A stretch of 64,000 nt of DNA from Aricia agestis (lineage: Eukaryota; Arthropoda; Insecta; Lepidoptera; Lycaenidae): NCBI RefSeq assembly GCF_905147365.1, contig NC_056428.1:33027001-33091000 (forward strand). The letters run 5' to 3'. The stretch's first letter is position 1; every line of letters begins with the position of its first letter. This document shows, in pieces, positions 15,201-23,351 of the stretch. A program made the translations under genes and the position numbers. A model generated the notes under the pieces. The model did no database searches. It was given only the letters and a program-made list of their open reading frames with translations, and was not told the DNA's origin.

Positions 15201-17334
15201 TCTACACGACCAACTGAAAATACACTCTGAAGTCACGTTTTTCCTGCTGTTCGCGATCTACTCGGTTATAGTGTTACGTGGACTTCTTAGCGAGCGCGAA
15301 AAAAGGATTGTGAAGCAAGTATTTGTTCAAATTAAATCGCCAATTAAGATATAATGTTTTAATGAGCAATCGGACTGCGGGACGATCTTATTATACATTT
15401 GCGGTAAACTGTTTATTAAATAAAAATTAAGAAATCATTACGAGTCTCTAAGTGCAGTAATTATAAAGATACAAATGAATTGCTTCGATGTTAACTTTCC
15501 TCTTGTAATTATTAAAATCCCACTTCTGATATAACTTTTTATCGGTTCTATATTATATTTCTGATACTATATATTTTCAGACTGACTGCTATAGACTTCG
15601 TCCTACTAGCACAGTTGGCTCTACACTACCTCACTTACTGGGCGTTTGTGGTCTTCCTACACCCTGAGAGAGAATGGTCTACTGGTCTACACGAGCCGGT
15701 TGGTCCTTGTAACGAGAAGGCAACCTTGGTCACGCCATTTGGACAGGTAACTACTTATAAAGTACTTACTGACTTAGGGTTAAGGTCAATTTTTACCGCA
15801 ACGCGACGCGTAGATGCATTTCTAAAAGCGCCTTCACCTGCCGCGCGACAGTCTTTTGTATAGAAGTCGCGCGGCTGCAGCGCTGCTGCCGCAGTGCTTG
15901 CGACGTAATGTGAAGGCAGCCTAAATTTGTACTGAATTGACAGATTTTGCAAATCTGCAAATCTGACAGAATTCTTGCAAATCTGTCATATCCATACAAA
16001 TTTAGAAATACAACTAGTAAGTACGCTTCGTGTTGGGGTCTGAATTGACCCTTAGGCGGAAAGTAAGCATACAAAACTTTTGAATCGATTTTGACGAGTA
16101 CTCAGTGGCGTAACTATATTGTGGCAGGGCTGGCAAAAGGCCCCCGACCCAAAAGCAGATTTTTTTTATACTTAAGTACATTGTTTAATTATTAACATGA
16201 CGATTTTTACTGATAGGGCCCTTCAATTTGCCACGGGCCTCGGATGTTGTAGTTACGCCACTGCGAGTACGGTAGACATACAGTAAGCTTCGGATAAACA
16301 TTGCCTTTTTATACCGTGACGTACTAGCGTAGTACAATATTTCCGTGGGATTGTGATCTGAAGCATGAAAACGCCTTTAATTTCTGTAATTCATATTTCA
16401 GACCTTGTACAAACGCAAATACTTTTGCCCGACCGACTACGATGAAAAGTACTTCGATTTCAAGTGCGTCGGCAACAAACTACCAGAAAATGGCTCCACT
16501 TGGTACACCATCTGTGGAATGCCTTTTGAGTAAGTTAAGCTGTACTGCTTATTTAGGTTTAATTAGCTTTAGTCCACACTACGTGACAAACCATGTATGC
16601 AGGCAAAATACGTACGCTTTTTACTCTAAGGGTCAATTTAGACCGCAACGCGACGCGTAGATCTACGCGTCGCGTATGCATTAACCTAAAGGAGGGGCAT
16701 TTCGTACCCACTAATGTAGCATTTTGAGAAATTTGAGATATATACGAAATGAAAGGACTTGAAAAGTTAAACATTTTACTGTACGACAAAAAATCTCTAA
16801 ACAATGGGAGAAAAAGTTGACGAGGATAGAAGGTAAAAAAAATCGCAAACACCCTATATTATGAGTTGCTGGTCATTTCTGAAAAGTAATCGTATATTTA
16901 ATAAAGCAAACTTGAGGAAAGAGTTGTATTTTAGTACTTATATTGTTTCATATTTTAAAGAAATGTACGGGAAAACAATAAAACCATAAAAATCTAACCT
17001 TTTCTGGATTTTACCGTATATTATGACCTTGTAGAAATTGTTTATACCGTACTTAATAAGCAATACCAGCGAATGGTGCAATAATACAGGATGTTTTATT
17101 TTTCCTAAGAAATAAAAAAAAACATCCTTAGTTATTATTGCACCATTCGCTAGTCTTGCTAAATAATAAAAATTTCTCCAAAGTGATGTAAGACATTTTT
17201 CCAGAAACCGTGCTGAGTACTTAACAGTGATCTCCACTATTCTGATAGTAGCTGGTGGTGTGTTCTACGCTATATTCAAACCATCGCATACTCCCACCGC
17301 GACCCCAGTATCCAAGAAGCAGAAGACGCGATAA
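5412..17334 (+). CDS. Multi-pass membrane protein of unknown function (8 coding exons, 408 aa)
   Basis: Coding exons are 5412-5429, 13128-13242, 13817-13987, 14358-14655, 15114-15314, 15581-15746, 16402-16529 and 17205-17334. They sum to 1227 bases, 408 codons plus TAA, and every junction phase closes. The start is the ATG of a short exon encoding MADAQT followed by GTAAGT; this exon is the least certain. The protein shows about eight hydrophobic segments (near residues 27-45, 54-75, 85-114, 125-146, 168-187, 205-225, 238-258, 270-296 and a last one near 369-388). A conserved-looking polar loop at 147-172 carries HWTWHDTDPNIYDRH and further aromatic and His residues. A Cys-containing stretch (C332, C345, C361) with a possible N-glycosylation site at N353 precedes the last membrane segment, and the C-terminus is basic. 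I do not know its function. It resembles an animal family I recall as DUF7802, but that label is from memory. It is convergent with the acetyl-CoA synthetase gene. Confidence 0.85.
6122..6290. repeat. (ACGAC)n microsatellite
   Basis: About 17 near-perfect pentamers between 6130 and 6212, decaying afterwards. It creates an open frame of Thr/Arg/His/Asp that should not be read as a gene. Confidence 0.95.
6300..6800 (+). repeat. Tandem ~125-bp repeat (about 3.5 copies)
   Basis: Each unit has TTTGATACCCATATT, a CAGAA(C/G)TGCAT(T/A)A segment, ATAACTAT and GCCGCCATATTGGATGT. Units begin near 6381, 6506 and 6630; the last has a small inverted insertion around AACTCGAAAACGAATAAACG. After 6840 a non-LTR-type 3' end follows (GCAAAATTTCAGCTCGATCG and ACATAC repeats). 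Confidence 0.8.
7004..7262 (+). mobile_element. tRNA-derived SINE
   Basis: The 5' part has an A-box-like TGGCTCAATGGTTGAGTG and a B box GGGTTCGAATACC at tRNA spacing. The body AAAGCTTTCAATGTTCCCGG and the later CAGGTACTTAGCACGGGG follow. It shares the CAATGTTCC(T/C)GGGTCT block with 2772-3103 and 9454-9793, so all three belong to one SINE lineage. Confidence 0.75.
7623..7812 (+). repeat. Tandem duplication of an RTE-type 3' segment
   Basis: Two copies of a block with CAGCCGTTTTCGAGTTTTAG followed by GCGACTAACACA and TTTGAAAATCCATTTTTA, at about 7655 and 7759. The second runs into the GGGTTCC repeat at 7805. Confidence 0.7.
7805..8432 (+). mobile_element. Interspersed repeat, GGGTTCC...CTCGCACTTGGCC family
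   Basis: Begins AGGGTTCCAAAGCC, contains (TGTC)n at 7857-7902 and ends CGGAACCCTTCATGGGCGAG plus CTCGCACTTGGCCA. The body matches the minus-strand element at 25148-25948, including TTTAAAAATCATATTGAGG and GTGGTGAAATGTGTGTG. Confidence 0.65.
8699..8757. repeat. (TGTC)n-type microsatellite
   Basis: Run of TGTC/CGTC tetramers following AGTGTTCCGTAGTCAATAAGG, the usual internal tract of the GGGTTCC family. The 8760-8960 sequence after it repeats GCGGACGCGTC and GCCGATG motifs and gives overlapping open frames on both strands that look like repeat, not gene. Confidence 0.8.
9013..9175. mobile_element. Foldback MITE, family A, copy 1
   Basis: Two ~75-bp inverted arms starting TAACGGCCGTTCCCAATATT and ending with its complement, around a short centre with ATATATGTCTC. 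Same family at 42179-42342 and 49097-49761. No coding sequence. Confidence 0.85.
9454..9793 (+). mobile_element. SINE/RTE-tail composite, copy 2
   Basis: Nearly the same as 2772-3103 but inverted. The RTE-type end, (TCTG)n, AAAATATCGATGAAAAT and the B-box-containing SINE follow in the same order. An open frame of 65 codons occurs in both copies but runs across the junction and has no protein-like features. Confidence 0.7.
10241..10408 (+). mobile_element. RTE-like repeat, 5' part
   Basis: TAACTAGCTGTTGCCCGTGA head with TTATAGCGCGCGGTGTCAAC, cut off at TGTGCACATAAT where an inverted copy begins. A head-to-head arrangement with the next element. Confidence 0.65.
10409..11457 (-). mobile_element. 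RTE-like repeat (inverted) interrupted by another retroelement
   Basis: On the minus strand it runs from AACTAGCTGTTGCCCGCGAC at 11457 to the ATACTAATATTATAAATGCG tail at 10411. A 350-bp poly(T)-led element (10553-10900) interrupts it between CACGCCAAAAC and AACCGATTGTAATAAAAT. The tail is tandemly duplicated at 10430-10545. Confidence 0.7.
10553..10900 (-). mobile_element. SINE/LINE-3'-end repeat with A tail, copy 1 of 3
   Basis: On the minus strand: TACGTGGGAGAGCCATGCTT, a hairpin GAAACAGCGCTTGCGCTGT, a (CCCTTCC)-rich minisatellite, GGCCGGCAACGCA, ATCAGGTGACTGGTTTGCTC and a CATTAAAAAAAG tail. Other copies: 24001-24344 and 26556-26852, all in this orientation. I know this as a common lepidopteran repeat but cannot fix its class. 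Confidence 0.7.
12176..12211. repeat. (TCTG)n microsatellite
   Basis: Nine TCTG/TTTG units, then CGCGGTTTTTCTCAG. It follows the A/T-homopolymer-rich stretch 11560-12175, in which I see no gene. Confidence 0.85.
12918..12962. repeat. Perfect 16-bp hairpin in GC-rich island
   Basis: CTCGCACCCCTTGGAC at 12918-12933 pairs exactly with GTCCAAGGGGTGCGAG at 12947-12962 across a 13-nt loop. The island 12830-13060 starts with a degenerate CTTGGCC-type repeat end. It lies 166 bases before exon 2 of the membrane-protein gene. Confidence 0.8.
13128..13242 (+). CDS. Membrane protein gene, coding exon 2
   Basis: The acceptor is TTTTTCAG and the donor is GTATGT. The exon enters in phase 0 and leaves in phase 1. 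It encodes residues 7-44: a Trp-rich opening (WWQWLVLTNDIKTLW) and the first hydrophobic segment ending in LITLVH. No recognised domain, but the reading is continuous with exon 3 through a split Ala codon. Confidence 0.85.
13606..13735 (+). mobile_element. LINE 3'-end fragment
   Basis: CGTCCACTGCTGGACATAGG followed by CCTCTCTCAATGAATGCCA is a 3'-end sequence I recognise as widespread in insect LINEs. Only the non-coding tail is present, in intron 2 of the membrane-protein gene. Confidence 0.55.
13817..13987 (+). CDS. Membrane protein gene, coding exon 3
   Basis: The acceptor is TTTTTTCAG and the donor is GTAAGA; phase 1 to phase 1. It encodes residues 45-101, including an aromatic stretch with Asn-Phe-Trp-His repeated as DNFWH twice, then a hydrophobic stretch ending LPLHIILL. 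The open frame continues into the intron until a stop at about 14065, but the split Tyr codon joins exon 4 cleanly. Confidence 0.88.
14358..14655 (+). CDS. Membrane protein gene, coding exon 4 (His/Trp-rich loop)
   Basis: The acceptor is TTTTCTCTAG and the donor is GTAAGT; phase 1 to phase 2. It encodes residues 102-200 and carries the most distinctive part of the protein: a hydrophobic helix (LLTVLIDIPYDIVAV), then the His/Trp/Asp-rich block at 147-172, then another helix rich in Phe/Tyr. The polar aromatic block between helices could bind a ligand or metal; that is inference only. Confidence 0.9.
15114..15314 (+). CDS. Membrane protein gene, coding exon 5 (GC splice donor)
   Basis: The acceptor is TTCTTTCAG. 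It encodes residues 201-267: a basic linker, a helix containing GMPGGVLAFVPIY, and a second helix FFLLFAIYSVIVL followed by SEREKRIVK. The obvious GTATTT donor at 15319 leaves phase 0, which does not fit exon 6. The GCAAGT at 15315 leaves phase 2, which fits exactly, so a GC-AG intron is the best reading. Confidence 0.8.
15581..15746 (+). CDS. Membrane protein gene, coding exon 6
   Basis: The acceptor is TATTTTCAG and the donor is CAG|GTAACT; phase 2 to phase 0. Residues 268-323 form a long hydrophobic helix (LLAQLALHYLTYWAFVVFL) followed by a loop with HPEREW and CNEKATLVTPFGQ. The alternative frame at this acceptor gives low-complexity non-helical sequence and is rejected. Confidence 0.88.
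15776..15908. repeat. GC-rich partial foldback, intron 6
   Basis: Contains ACCGCAACGCGACGCGTAGA, also found at 16642-16661, and GC-rich CGCGCGACAG / GTCGCGCGGC complementary segments. Likely MITE fragments; a similar ACGCGTCG self-complementary stretch ends the second copy near 16675. Confidence 0.5.
16103..16263. mobile_element. hAT-type MITE with 8-bp target duplication
   Basis: Ends are CAGTGGCGTAACTA and its complement TAGTTACGCCACTG, the terminal sequence typical of hAT elements. Flanks are CGAGTACT on the left and CGAGTACG on the right, 7 of 8 matching, as expected of a hAT target duplication. 161 bp, non-coding, in intron 6 of the membrane-protein gene. Confidence 0.8.
16402..16529 (+). 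CDS. Membrane protein gene, coding exon 7
   Basis: The acceptor is ATATTTCAG and the donor is GTAAGT; phase 0 to phase 2. Residues 324-365 are a polar domain with three Cys (332, 345, 361), several Asp/Tyr and an NGS glycosylation sequon at N353. If the sequon is used this loop faces the lumen or outside; the Cys pattern would allow a disulfide. Confidence 0.88.
17068..17151. repeat. Imperfect palindrome in intron 7
   Basis: AGCGAATGGTGCAATAATA and later TATTATTGCACCATTCGCT are complementary, and the inner ACAGGATGTTTTATTTT / AAATAAAAAAAAACATCC also pairs. About 36-bp arms; it sits 54 bases before exon 8. Confidence 0.8.
17205..17334 (+). CDS. Membrane protein gene, coding exon 8 (last)
   Basis: The acceptor is TTTTTCCAG, phase 2. 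Residues 366-408 contain the last hydrophobic segment (VISTILIVAGGVFYAIF) and a Thr/Pro/Lys-rich tail ending QKTR before TAA at 17332-17334. The basic tail after the helix suggests a cytosolic C-terminus by the positive-inside rule. Confidence 0.88.
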
Positions 17335-17512
17335 AGAAGATCATAGAGCCCAAATACAATTGTTATGCACTTGTTTTCATCTCCAGTGTTGTAGATATAC
17401 ATACTATATTTACCTTCTATCAGGTGACTTGTATGCTCGATTATAAATACCGCTACCTACACAAATCTGTACATTTTGTTATGGTTGATTTTTTTCTATT
17501 TTCGTTTATTTA

Positions 17513-17518
17513 AATAAA
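17513..17518 (+). terminator. Polyadenylation signal of the membrane protein gene
   Basis: AATAAA lies 179 bases after the TAA at 17334, at a usual distance for a 3' end. It is the first canonical hexamer downstream of the stop. Confidence 0.6.
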
Positions 17519-17544
17519 ATCGTTAACGAGTACTTAAAAAGTGT

Positions 17545-18195
17545 TAGGGCCTGTTTCACCACTTTCTGATAAAGTGCCTAATAGGCTATTCACAACTTTT
17601 TTGACAGATTCTCCATACTGGATCTGCCAAGTTCATTGGTGGATAGCCTTAGGGGGGTATTACATTATCATTTATATTGGATCATTTCTATGATCATATA
17701 TAGGATCCAATATATATGATCATTTGATCATATCTGTATATTACATTATCATATTTCATAGATCCTATTTTACGTCATACGTGGTTTCAATAGCCAATGG
17801 AGAGCGCTAACGCTCACAGGTATTGACGTCAGGGTTACTAGATCTCAGAGAATTCGATTTGTCAAAAGACATCGTCATTTTTAATATGGCTTGTTTTTTG
17901 TTATTTCAGCAAGATTATCCAAGTATATAATTAGAAAAATAATTACATTACATTATTTGAAACATATTAACGAACAATAAATTAAAAACTCTTTTTTATA
18001 TTAAATAACTGGCAACACCTATTTCTATGACCGTATGGATCCAATCTCTCAGCAAATGTCAAAAATCTATGATCAAGGAAGAAATGAATCATATGTCTAT
18101 ATTACATTATCCAATATCATTGACTCAATGATCTCGGATCCAATATAATGATAATCTAATATCCCCCCTATCAGGAAGTGGTGAAACAGACCCTT
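17545..18195. mobile_element. Foldback MITE (family E) with another MITE inside
   Basis: Outer ends TTAGGGCCTGTTTCACCAC and TGGTGAAACAGACCCTTAG are inverted. The inner element 17650-18170 has its own inverted ends (TAGGGGGGTATTACATTATC and its near-complement) full of GATCATATATTGGATC-like words. Outer family copies without insertion: 50579-50654 and 58101-58239. Confidence 0.75.
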
Positions 18196-18947
18196 AGTAT
18201 TCATTTGTGCACCTAATAAGTAGCGGCATTAATACAAAGATAGTATCTAAAAAGTGAAAAGTATCTAAGCTTACCAAGGTCCAAGACATATAAATAATAG
18301 AACACTATAGTACTGAGATAAGGGAAATTACCTTCTTTGATTAGACCGTAGTAGGTCTGAAAGTGTTGACTGGGGTCATAAATTAGTAGAATGTACATGG
18401 GCGTTACCAGGATTTCAGCTAGGATGGTCGATCTGGTATATTGAAACAAAAAATCCTGAAAATTTACTTTTATTAATCTGACTGAAAAGATAATTTGTTT
18501 CAAACACTTCATTTTGCGTAGAGTTGGTAACACGTTTATTTCCACTTACCAGGAAAATTTACGTTTATTTCATCTTCTAGGGGCGTACCTGGGTACGCCC
18601 ATGAGAATGTTCGAAAGATGTTTTATGTCCGTTACTCAAATGTTCCGCAAAAAAATATTGATTAACATTTTATGACTCTAGAGAGAAATCAAACATTTTC
18701 TATTATTTATCACTTTAATGATATGTTTAGTTCAACATACAATCACAATTTAATAATCCTTACATTTAATAGCACAGGTCGCTGCGTCTATAACATAGTA
18801 ACAACATCAAAGTCCTACAGGACTAAACTCACATTTATTACAGACTACTGTGATCCAAAATCTTCTAAAAATTAATAAAAATGTCAAATCATACGGCAAT
18901 CCATTATTTTTATACAAATACAAAATGCATTTAAATATTTGTTGTAA

Positions 18948-19089
18948 TTAATGCCCGTTTTCACCTGTTTCCAACTGTACCAAAATTTTTCCTTTGTTTT
19001 CAGTTTTCACCAATCACGTCTTCCAAGTTATAATATTATTATAGTCATCTATTACTGTCTATTAGAGCTTTTGGTGAAAACGAGCATTA
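18948..19089. mobile_element. MITE family D, copy 1
   Basis: TTAATGCCCGTTTTCACC at the left and GGTGAAAACGAGCATTA at the right are inverted ends. A related copy lies at 19569-19772 and a disrupted one at 23879-24480. The TTA at the outside may be the target site. Confidence 0.7.
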
Positions 19090-19568
19090 GTATTTTTGCT
19101 GTACATAAAACAAACTTTTAACAATACATACGCAATATAATATTACTTCAAGTAAATCCGTTTAAAAAAAGTTTTTGAACAAAATTGTGCTGAAACGGGA
19201 TAGCCCGTTTATAAGTCTAGAAGTTGGGACTATAAGATGGGAGAACGCCAAGAAAAATCAGAGCACAGAAAGTAGAAGTCCAGGTACGGGCCAATGTAAA
19301 GTTAAAAATCGCAGCGTTTCTGACAAAATTAATATTGTTAATGACAAAAGGTAAATTACCTTCAGCTCGATTGTTTTGGCAATTGGCATTTGGCATAGAC
19401 TTTTATTTTCATTTCAATAGTCCGAATATTCCGTGACTTTCTGAATTCTGGAAAGTAATATAGTCCAAGTCTAAAACAATTCAGAAAACGGAAACAAAGA
19501 ATGGATGTTGTGCAGATTCTATAAGCTATTTCCACAACTTTTACTTAAAAAATACATATATTACACGG

Positions 19569-19772
19569 TAATGCCGGTTTTCACCAAAAGGATCATAATT
19601 CATAATGCATCATAAATGTCCCTTAGAGTCTGGTGGTATTTTTGCGACTTCGTTTTCACCAACACTCATAAGTGTTAGTAAAATCGTAAGAAATAAGCAG
19701 CGGGTATAGTATCCAGAATGGTAATAATTATATTATCACCACTACACTTAGCGTTTGGTGAAAACGGCCATA
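19569..19772. mobile_element. MITE family D, copy 2
   Basis: TAATGCCGGTTTTCACCAA and TTGGTGAAAACGGCCATA are inverted ends. An extra internal GTTTTCACCAACACTCATAA suggests an older rearrangement. Confidence 0.7.
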
Positions 19773-19779
19773 ACCCACA

Positions 19780-22700
19780 ACTATATCGTAATAATATTAC
19801 AGTACGTAGGTGCGTCTTCTGTCATATTCTTGAGCTTAAATCTTCGACACTGCGTTGTATTTTTTTATTCATTATCATCAGCGATTCTATGCGGGTGTCA
19901 GCTACATAGGTATATTTTAAGCGTTATGTAAAATAAATTTTATACGAACTCATCATAATTCATACAATGTCGCAGCTTTAAGCGTAAGCAATAGAAAGCA
20001 TTTCCTACTTACAAATCAAAAAAGCAGTAAAGAAATCAACTTACCTAAAGTATAAGCTTATGCTTATAATTTTTATTGCACAATAATTAACACAATAATA
20101 ATAATTATTATTCTAGGTAGATTCTATTTCTGGATGTATTTGGCTTGCAATAACTTTCAGTAATATTAAAATATTGATTTTCCTTATATTTAAAATAGAT
20201 AGTTTTTATGAGAAATATTTTGAAAATGTCAGTAATAACCATCTTAATTTATAATTTATAACGAGTAAGTACCTAAGTATTGCTTTTAGGTTTCAAACTG
20301 GTTGTACTTAAACCCTCGGGAAAAGGATAGGCAGGTTACTGCAGATAAAGATATTGTAAATGATTACTTGGATTGATCCAGACTGCTTTAGATTATTATC
20401 TTAGTCCTATACCGTACATACCTAATGTTACCAGAAGCCACAATTTACTTTTTATTTTGGTATTTCTAGTGTAAAGTTTAACCATGGCTGTTTAACTACT
20501 GATTTTTATTACAAAATAATTATTATTTTTAGTGACTCGAAATTTCCTAAAGTTGTGGGGTAAATCAACTGTTGACGCGGTCAGCTGAAGTCAATAGCCT
20601 CAGCTTCTAAAATGTTTGTTTAACATTCAAGACTAAATTTTCCAACTACTAGGTAATGGTTTCATTTTCACATATCGTTTTCCTAAACTTTCAAATGTTT
20701 TTTCTACCAAGTAGATTTTCCATAAGCCAATAAAAATAAATCCTGTATCCAAATACCTGCGATTGATTTTACTAAAACGTATTATTTCTAATCTATGATC
20801 AGAAGTGTTTTATAATCTGTTACATAGGTATAACCAATAATATGCAATTTATAGGCAACACCCACCCAGTACCCACCCATACAAACTTCAATATTACTTC
20901 AATATAAAACACTAAAGTTTGTTATAAATAACATTTTAATAAAGGTTACGCAATATAATATCTAAATAATAACTATTTCCTCGATCACATACAGATAAAG
21001 GTCATTTTATTAGCACGCAACAATTATACATAATAATAATATAATATAGCTTTTTTTCTTTGTCTCTCAATTTAACTCTTAATATCTCATTTCAAGATTA
21101 TTTTAATGTCTTTAAGCCTGAGTTACTGAGGCCCACTTCTGCACTTGCTTTGCTGGTTAAAGATACCCTGGGTTAAATATCACACCAAGGTGAACCTTAA
21201 CAAGATTCATACAAGCATACAAGTGGACCTCAGAATATTTTTATTGCTACCGAACCTAATATAGGCTATAGCCTATAACTTTAACCGCCGTACTCAGAGA
21301 CATTTAATTACGATTAACCTTCAATTTAATGAAGAGTTTGACAGATAATGTATGGAGCTTATGTCAAAATTTAGAATTAATTACAATTAAGTAATTAATG
21401 TTCACTCTGAGTGCGGCAGTAGGAGTGTCAATGAGCACTAAATGAAGTGAGTGAAGACTTAACTTAAGCACCATATTTGTTTGTCATCAAAATGTCAACT
21501 AAATTAGTAGGCCCATTTGCACCAATCTGGGTTGTTGCTAATCTTGTAAAGTGCTAATCCTATTTACTTACTTCAATATAAGGACTTTGAATAACAGAGA
21601 TTATAATATGATAGGTAATATACAATATTTGTTTAAGGATTAAGTATATTTGATTCAAACTGATGCAAGTGGACCTAAAAATATTAACTTAGTTTTAATT
21701 TGTTTGTTGTGCAATTTAACAATCAGATGATTCTACTTTACTTTTACGAAAACTAAACAAAAATAAATTAAACCATAATATCTAATATCATAACCAAAAA
21801 ATTAAAAATAAACTTACGAATAATATCAATTAGGATAAAATTTCTAAATTAAGTAATAATCGATCAATTAAATTATAATACAGCCCTATTTTATCCATAA
21901 TTCATAAACCACAACAAATTCCAATATTAGCTTCTAACTCCACTACGTTTACCTACATCTACTACGAGTCCTACTAAGGATACCATAATTTATTAAAATA
22001 TAAAGTAACTACTTCGTAAATAAATCACAAATTATAAAGCAAATTACATAAAAAATGTTTACAACTATGGAATGATACATTTAATCGTTGATTGGCAGAA
22101 TAATTTACTACGACATTGATGAAATATCCTCGCTTTTTATTGGGCTTATTACTTTTATCTAGGCCTGGATTTTAATATATTTTTAAATAATAATCCAACC
22201 AAGTGAAATTAACCAAGTGTTAATAAACACCCATTGATCCATAGACATAGAGTGCATTGATCTGGCAGATTCGCCACGTATTAACCGAAGATTAACCACT
22301 AATTTAGTTATTGTGCAACCGGCTCAACTCTGGCCCATGCTTTTAATTTAACTGTACCGCGTTGCTACACTTTGTACAATATAACAGTCACTACTGTTCA
22401 TTGCAAAATAACTTAATTAAAAAACGTATTTTACCTTAGAAATAAATAGAGTTCTTAGAAATTAGAATATATTCGTTTAACAATACCCTCATAAATACAT
22501 AGCTTTGGAATATTATTCCAAGGAACACCATATTAAATTAAACTAATACTAAGCATACCCGCTATTAAATAGATAAAACCAGTATTACCAAACCAGTAAC
22601 CAGTATTGGTACCATTACCTAAAGCGGCATAAGCCATTTATTTGGCTGCAAAATATTAATAATAATACATAATATAAAGAAAATTTGTAAAACTGGACAA

Positions 22701-22900
22701 GATTCGTATTATCTCCGAAAAAAGGATTTTTCAAACATCCATTTTGAAAGTTGGTTAAAAGCTAAATATTTTTGTTGCGAATACGAGTTGGCTTTTAAAC
22801 AATTTACAAATAACCACTAGGGTAAACTGCTACTTGTGCGTTTTGGTAAACTTAATACATGCGTATATTGTGATCAACAATCAACATAAATCAGACATCA
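19780..22900. other. AT-rich convergent spacer without recognisable genes
   Basis: Between the 3' ends of the two genes. I find no open frame with protein-like composition. A weak MITE-like pair (GGCCCACTTCTGCACTTG near 21130 and ACAAGTGGACCTCAGA near 21220) is the only structured piece. AATAAA on the minus strand occurs at 22136-22141 and could end the AcCoAS transcript, which would imply a ~770-base 3' UTR; not certain. Confidence 0.5.
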
Positions 22901-22908
22901 CCAACCTT

Positions 22909-23351
22909 TTACTTCTGGGGCCGGTTTTTGAACAGCTCTTCCACAATGGACGGATCGGTAAGTGTGGAGGTATCGCCAATATTTTTATCACCGATTGCGA
23001 TTTTCCGGAGAATTCTCCTCATAATCTTTCCGGACCTGGTCTTGGGTAGACCTGGGGCGTATTGTATGACGTCAGGGGCCGCAAAAGCTCCGATCCGACC
23101 CCTGACGAGTTTCTTTAGGCAGTTGACTAGGTCGTCGTCGAATTTGGCACCCTCGTTTAAGATTACGAAGCAATACAGGGACTCGCCTTTGACGGGGTGG
23201 GGTTTGGAGACTACAGCTGCTTCCGATACCCTCGGTTCTTCGGTCAGGACTCCTTCCACTTCGGAAGTGGACATCAGATGCCCAGACACGTTGAGCATGT
23301 CGTCGATTCGACCAGTCACCCATAGGAAGCCATCTTCATCGCGACGAGCAC
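22909..23351 (-). CDS. AcCoAS: AcCoAS exon 9 (C-terminal lid domain and stop)
   Basis: Residues 521-667: VTGRIDDMLNVSGH hinge, HPVKGESLYCFVILN, and APGLPKTRSGKIMRR with K629, the lysine whose acetylation shuts off the enzyme and which sirtuins remove in known homologues. The protein ends ELFKNRPQK before the stop at 22909-22911. The acceptor is TTTACAG. Confidence 0.96.

Noticed and set aside
15319..15324. GTATTT as the exon 5 donor of the membrane-protein gene
   Set aside because: It leaves phase 0, and exon 6 then reads in a non-membrane frame; the GC donor four bases earlier fits.
18213..18545. 110-codon minus-strand open frame in the convergent spacer
   Set aside because: AT-driven composition, no recognisable domain, no splice partners that extend it. 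Cannot be fully excluded as a lineage-specific gene.
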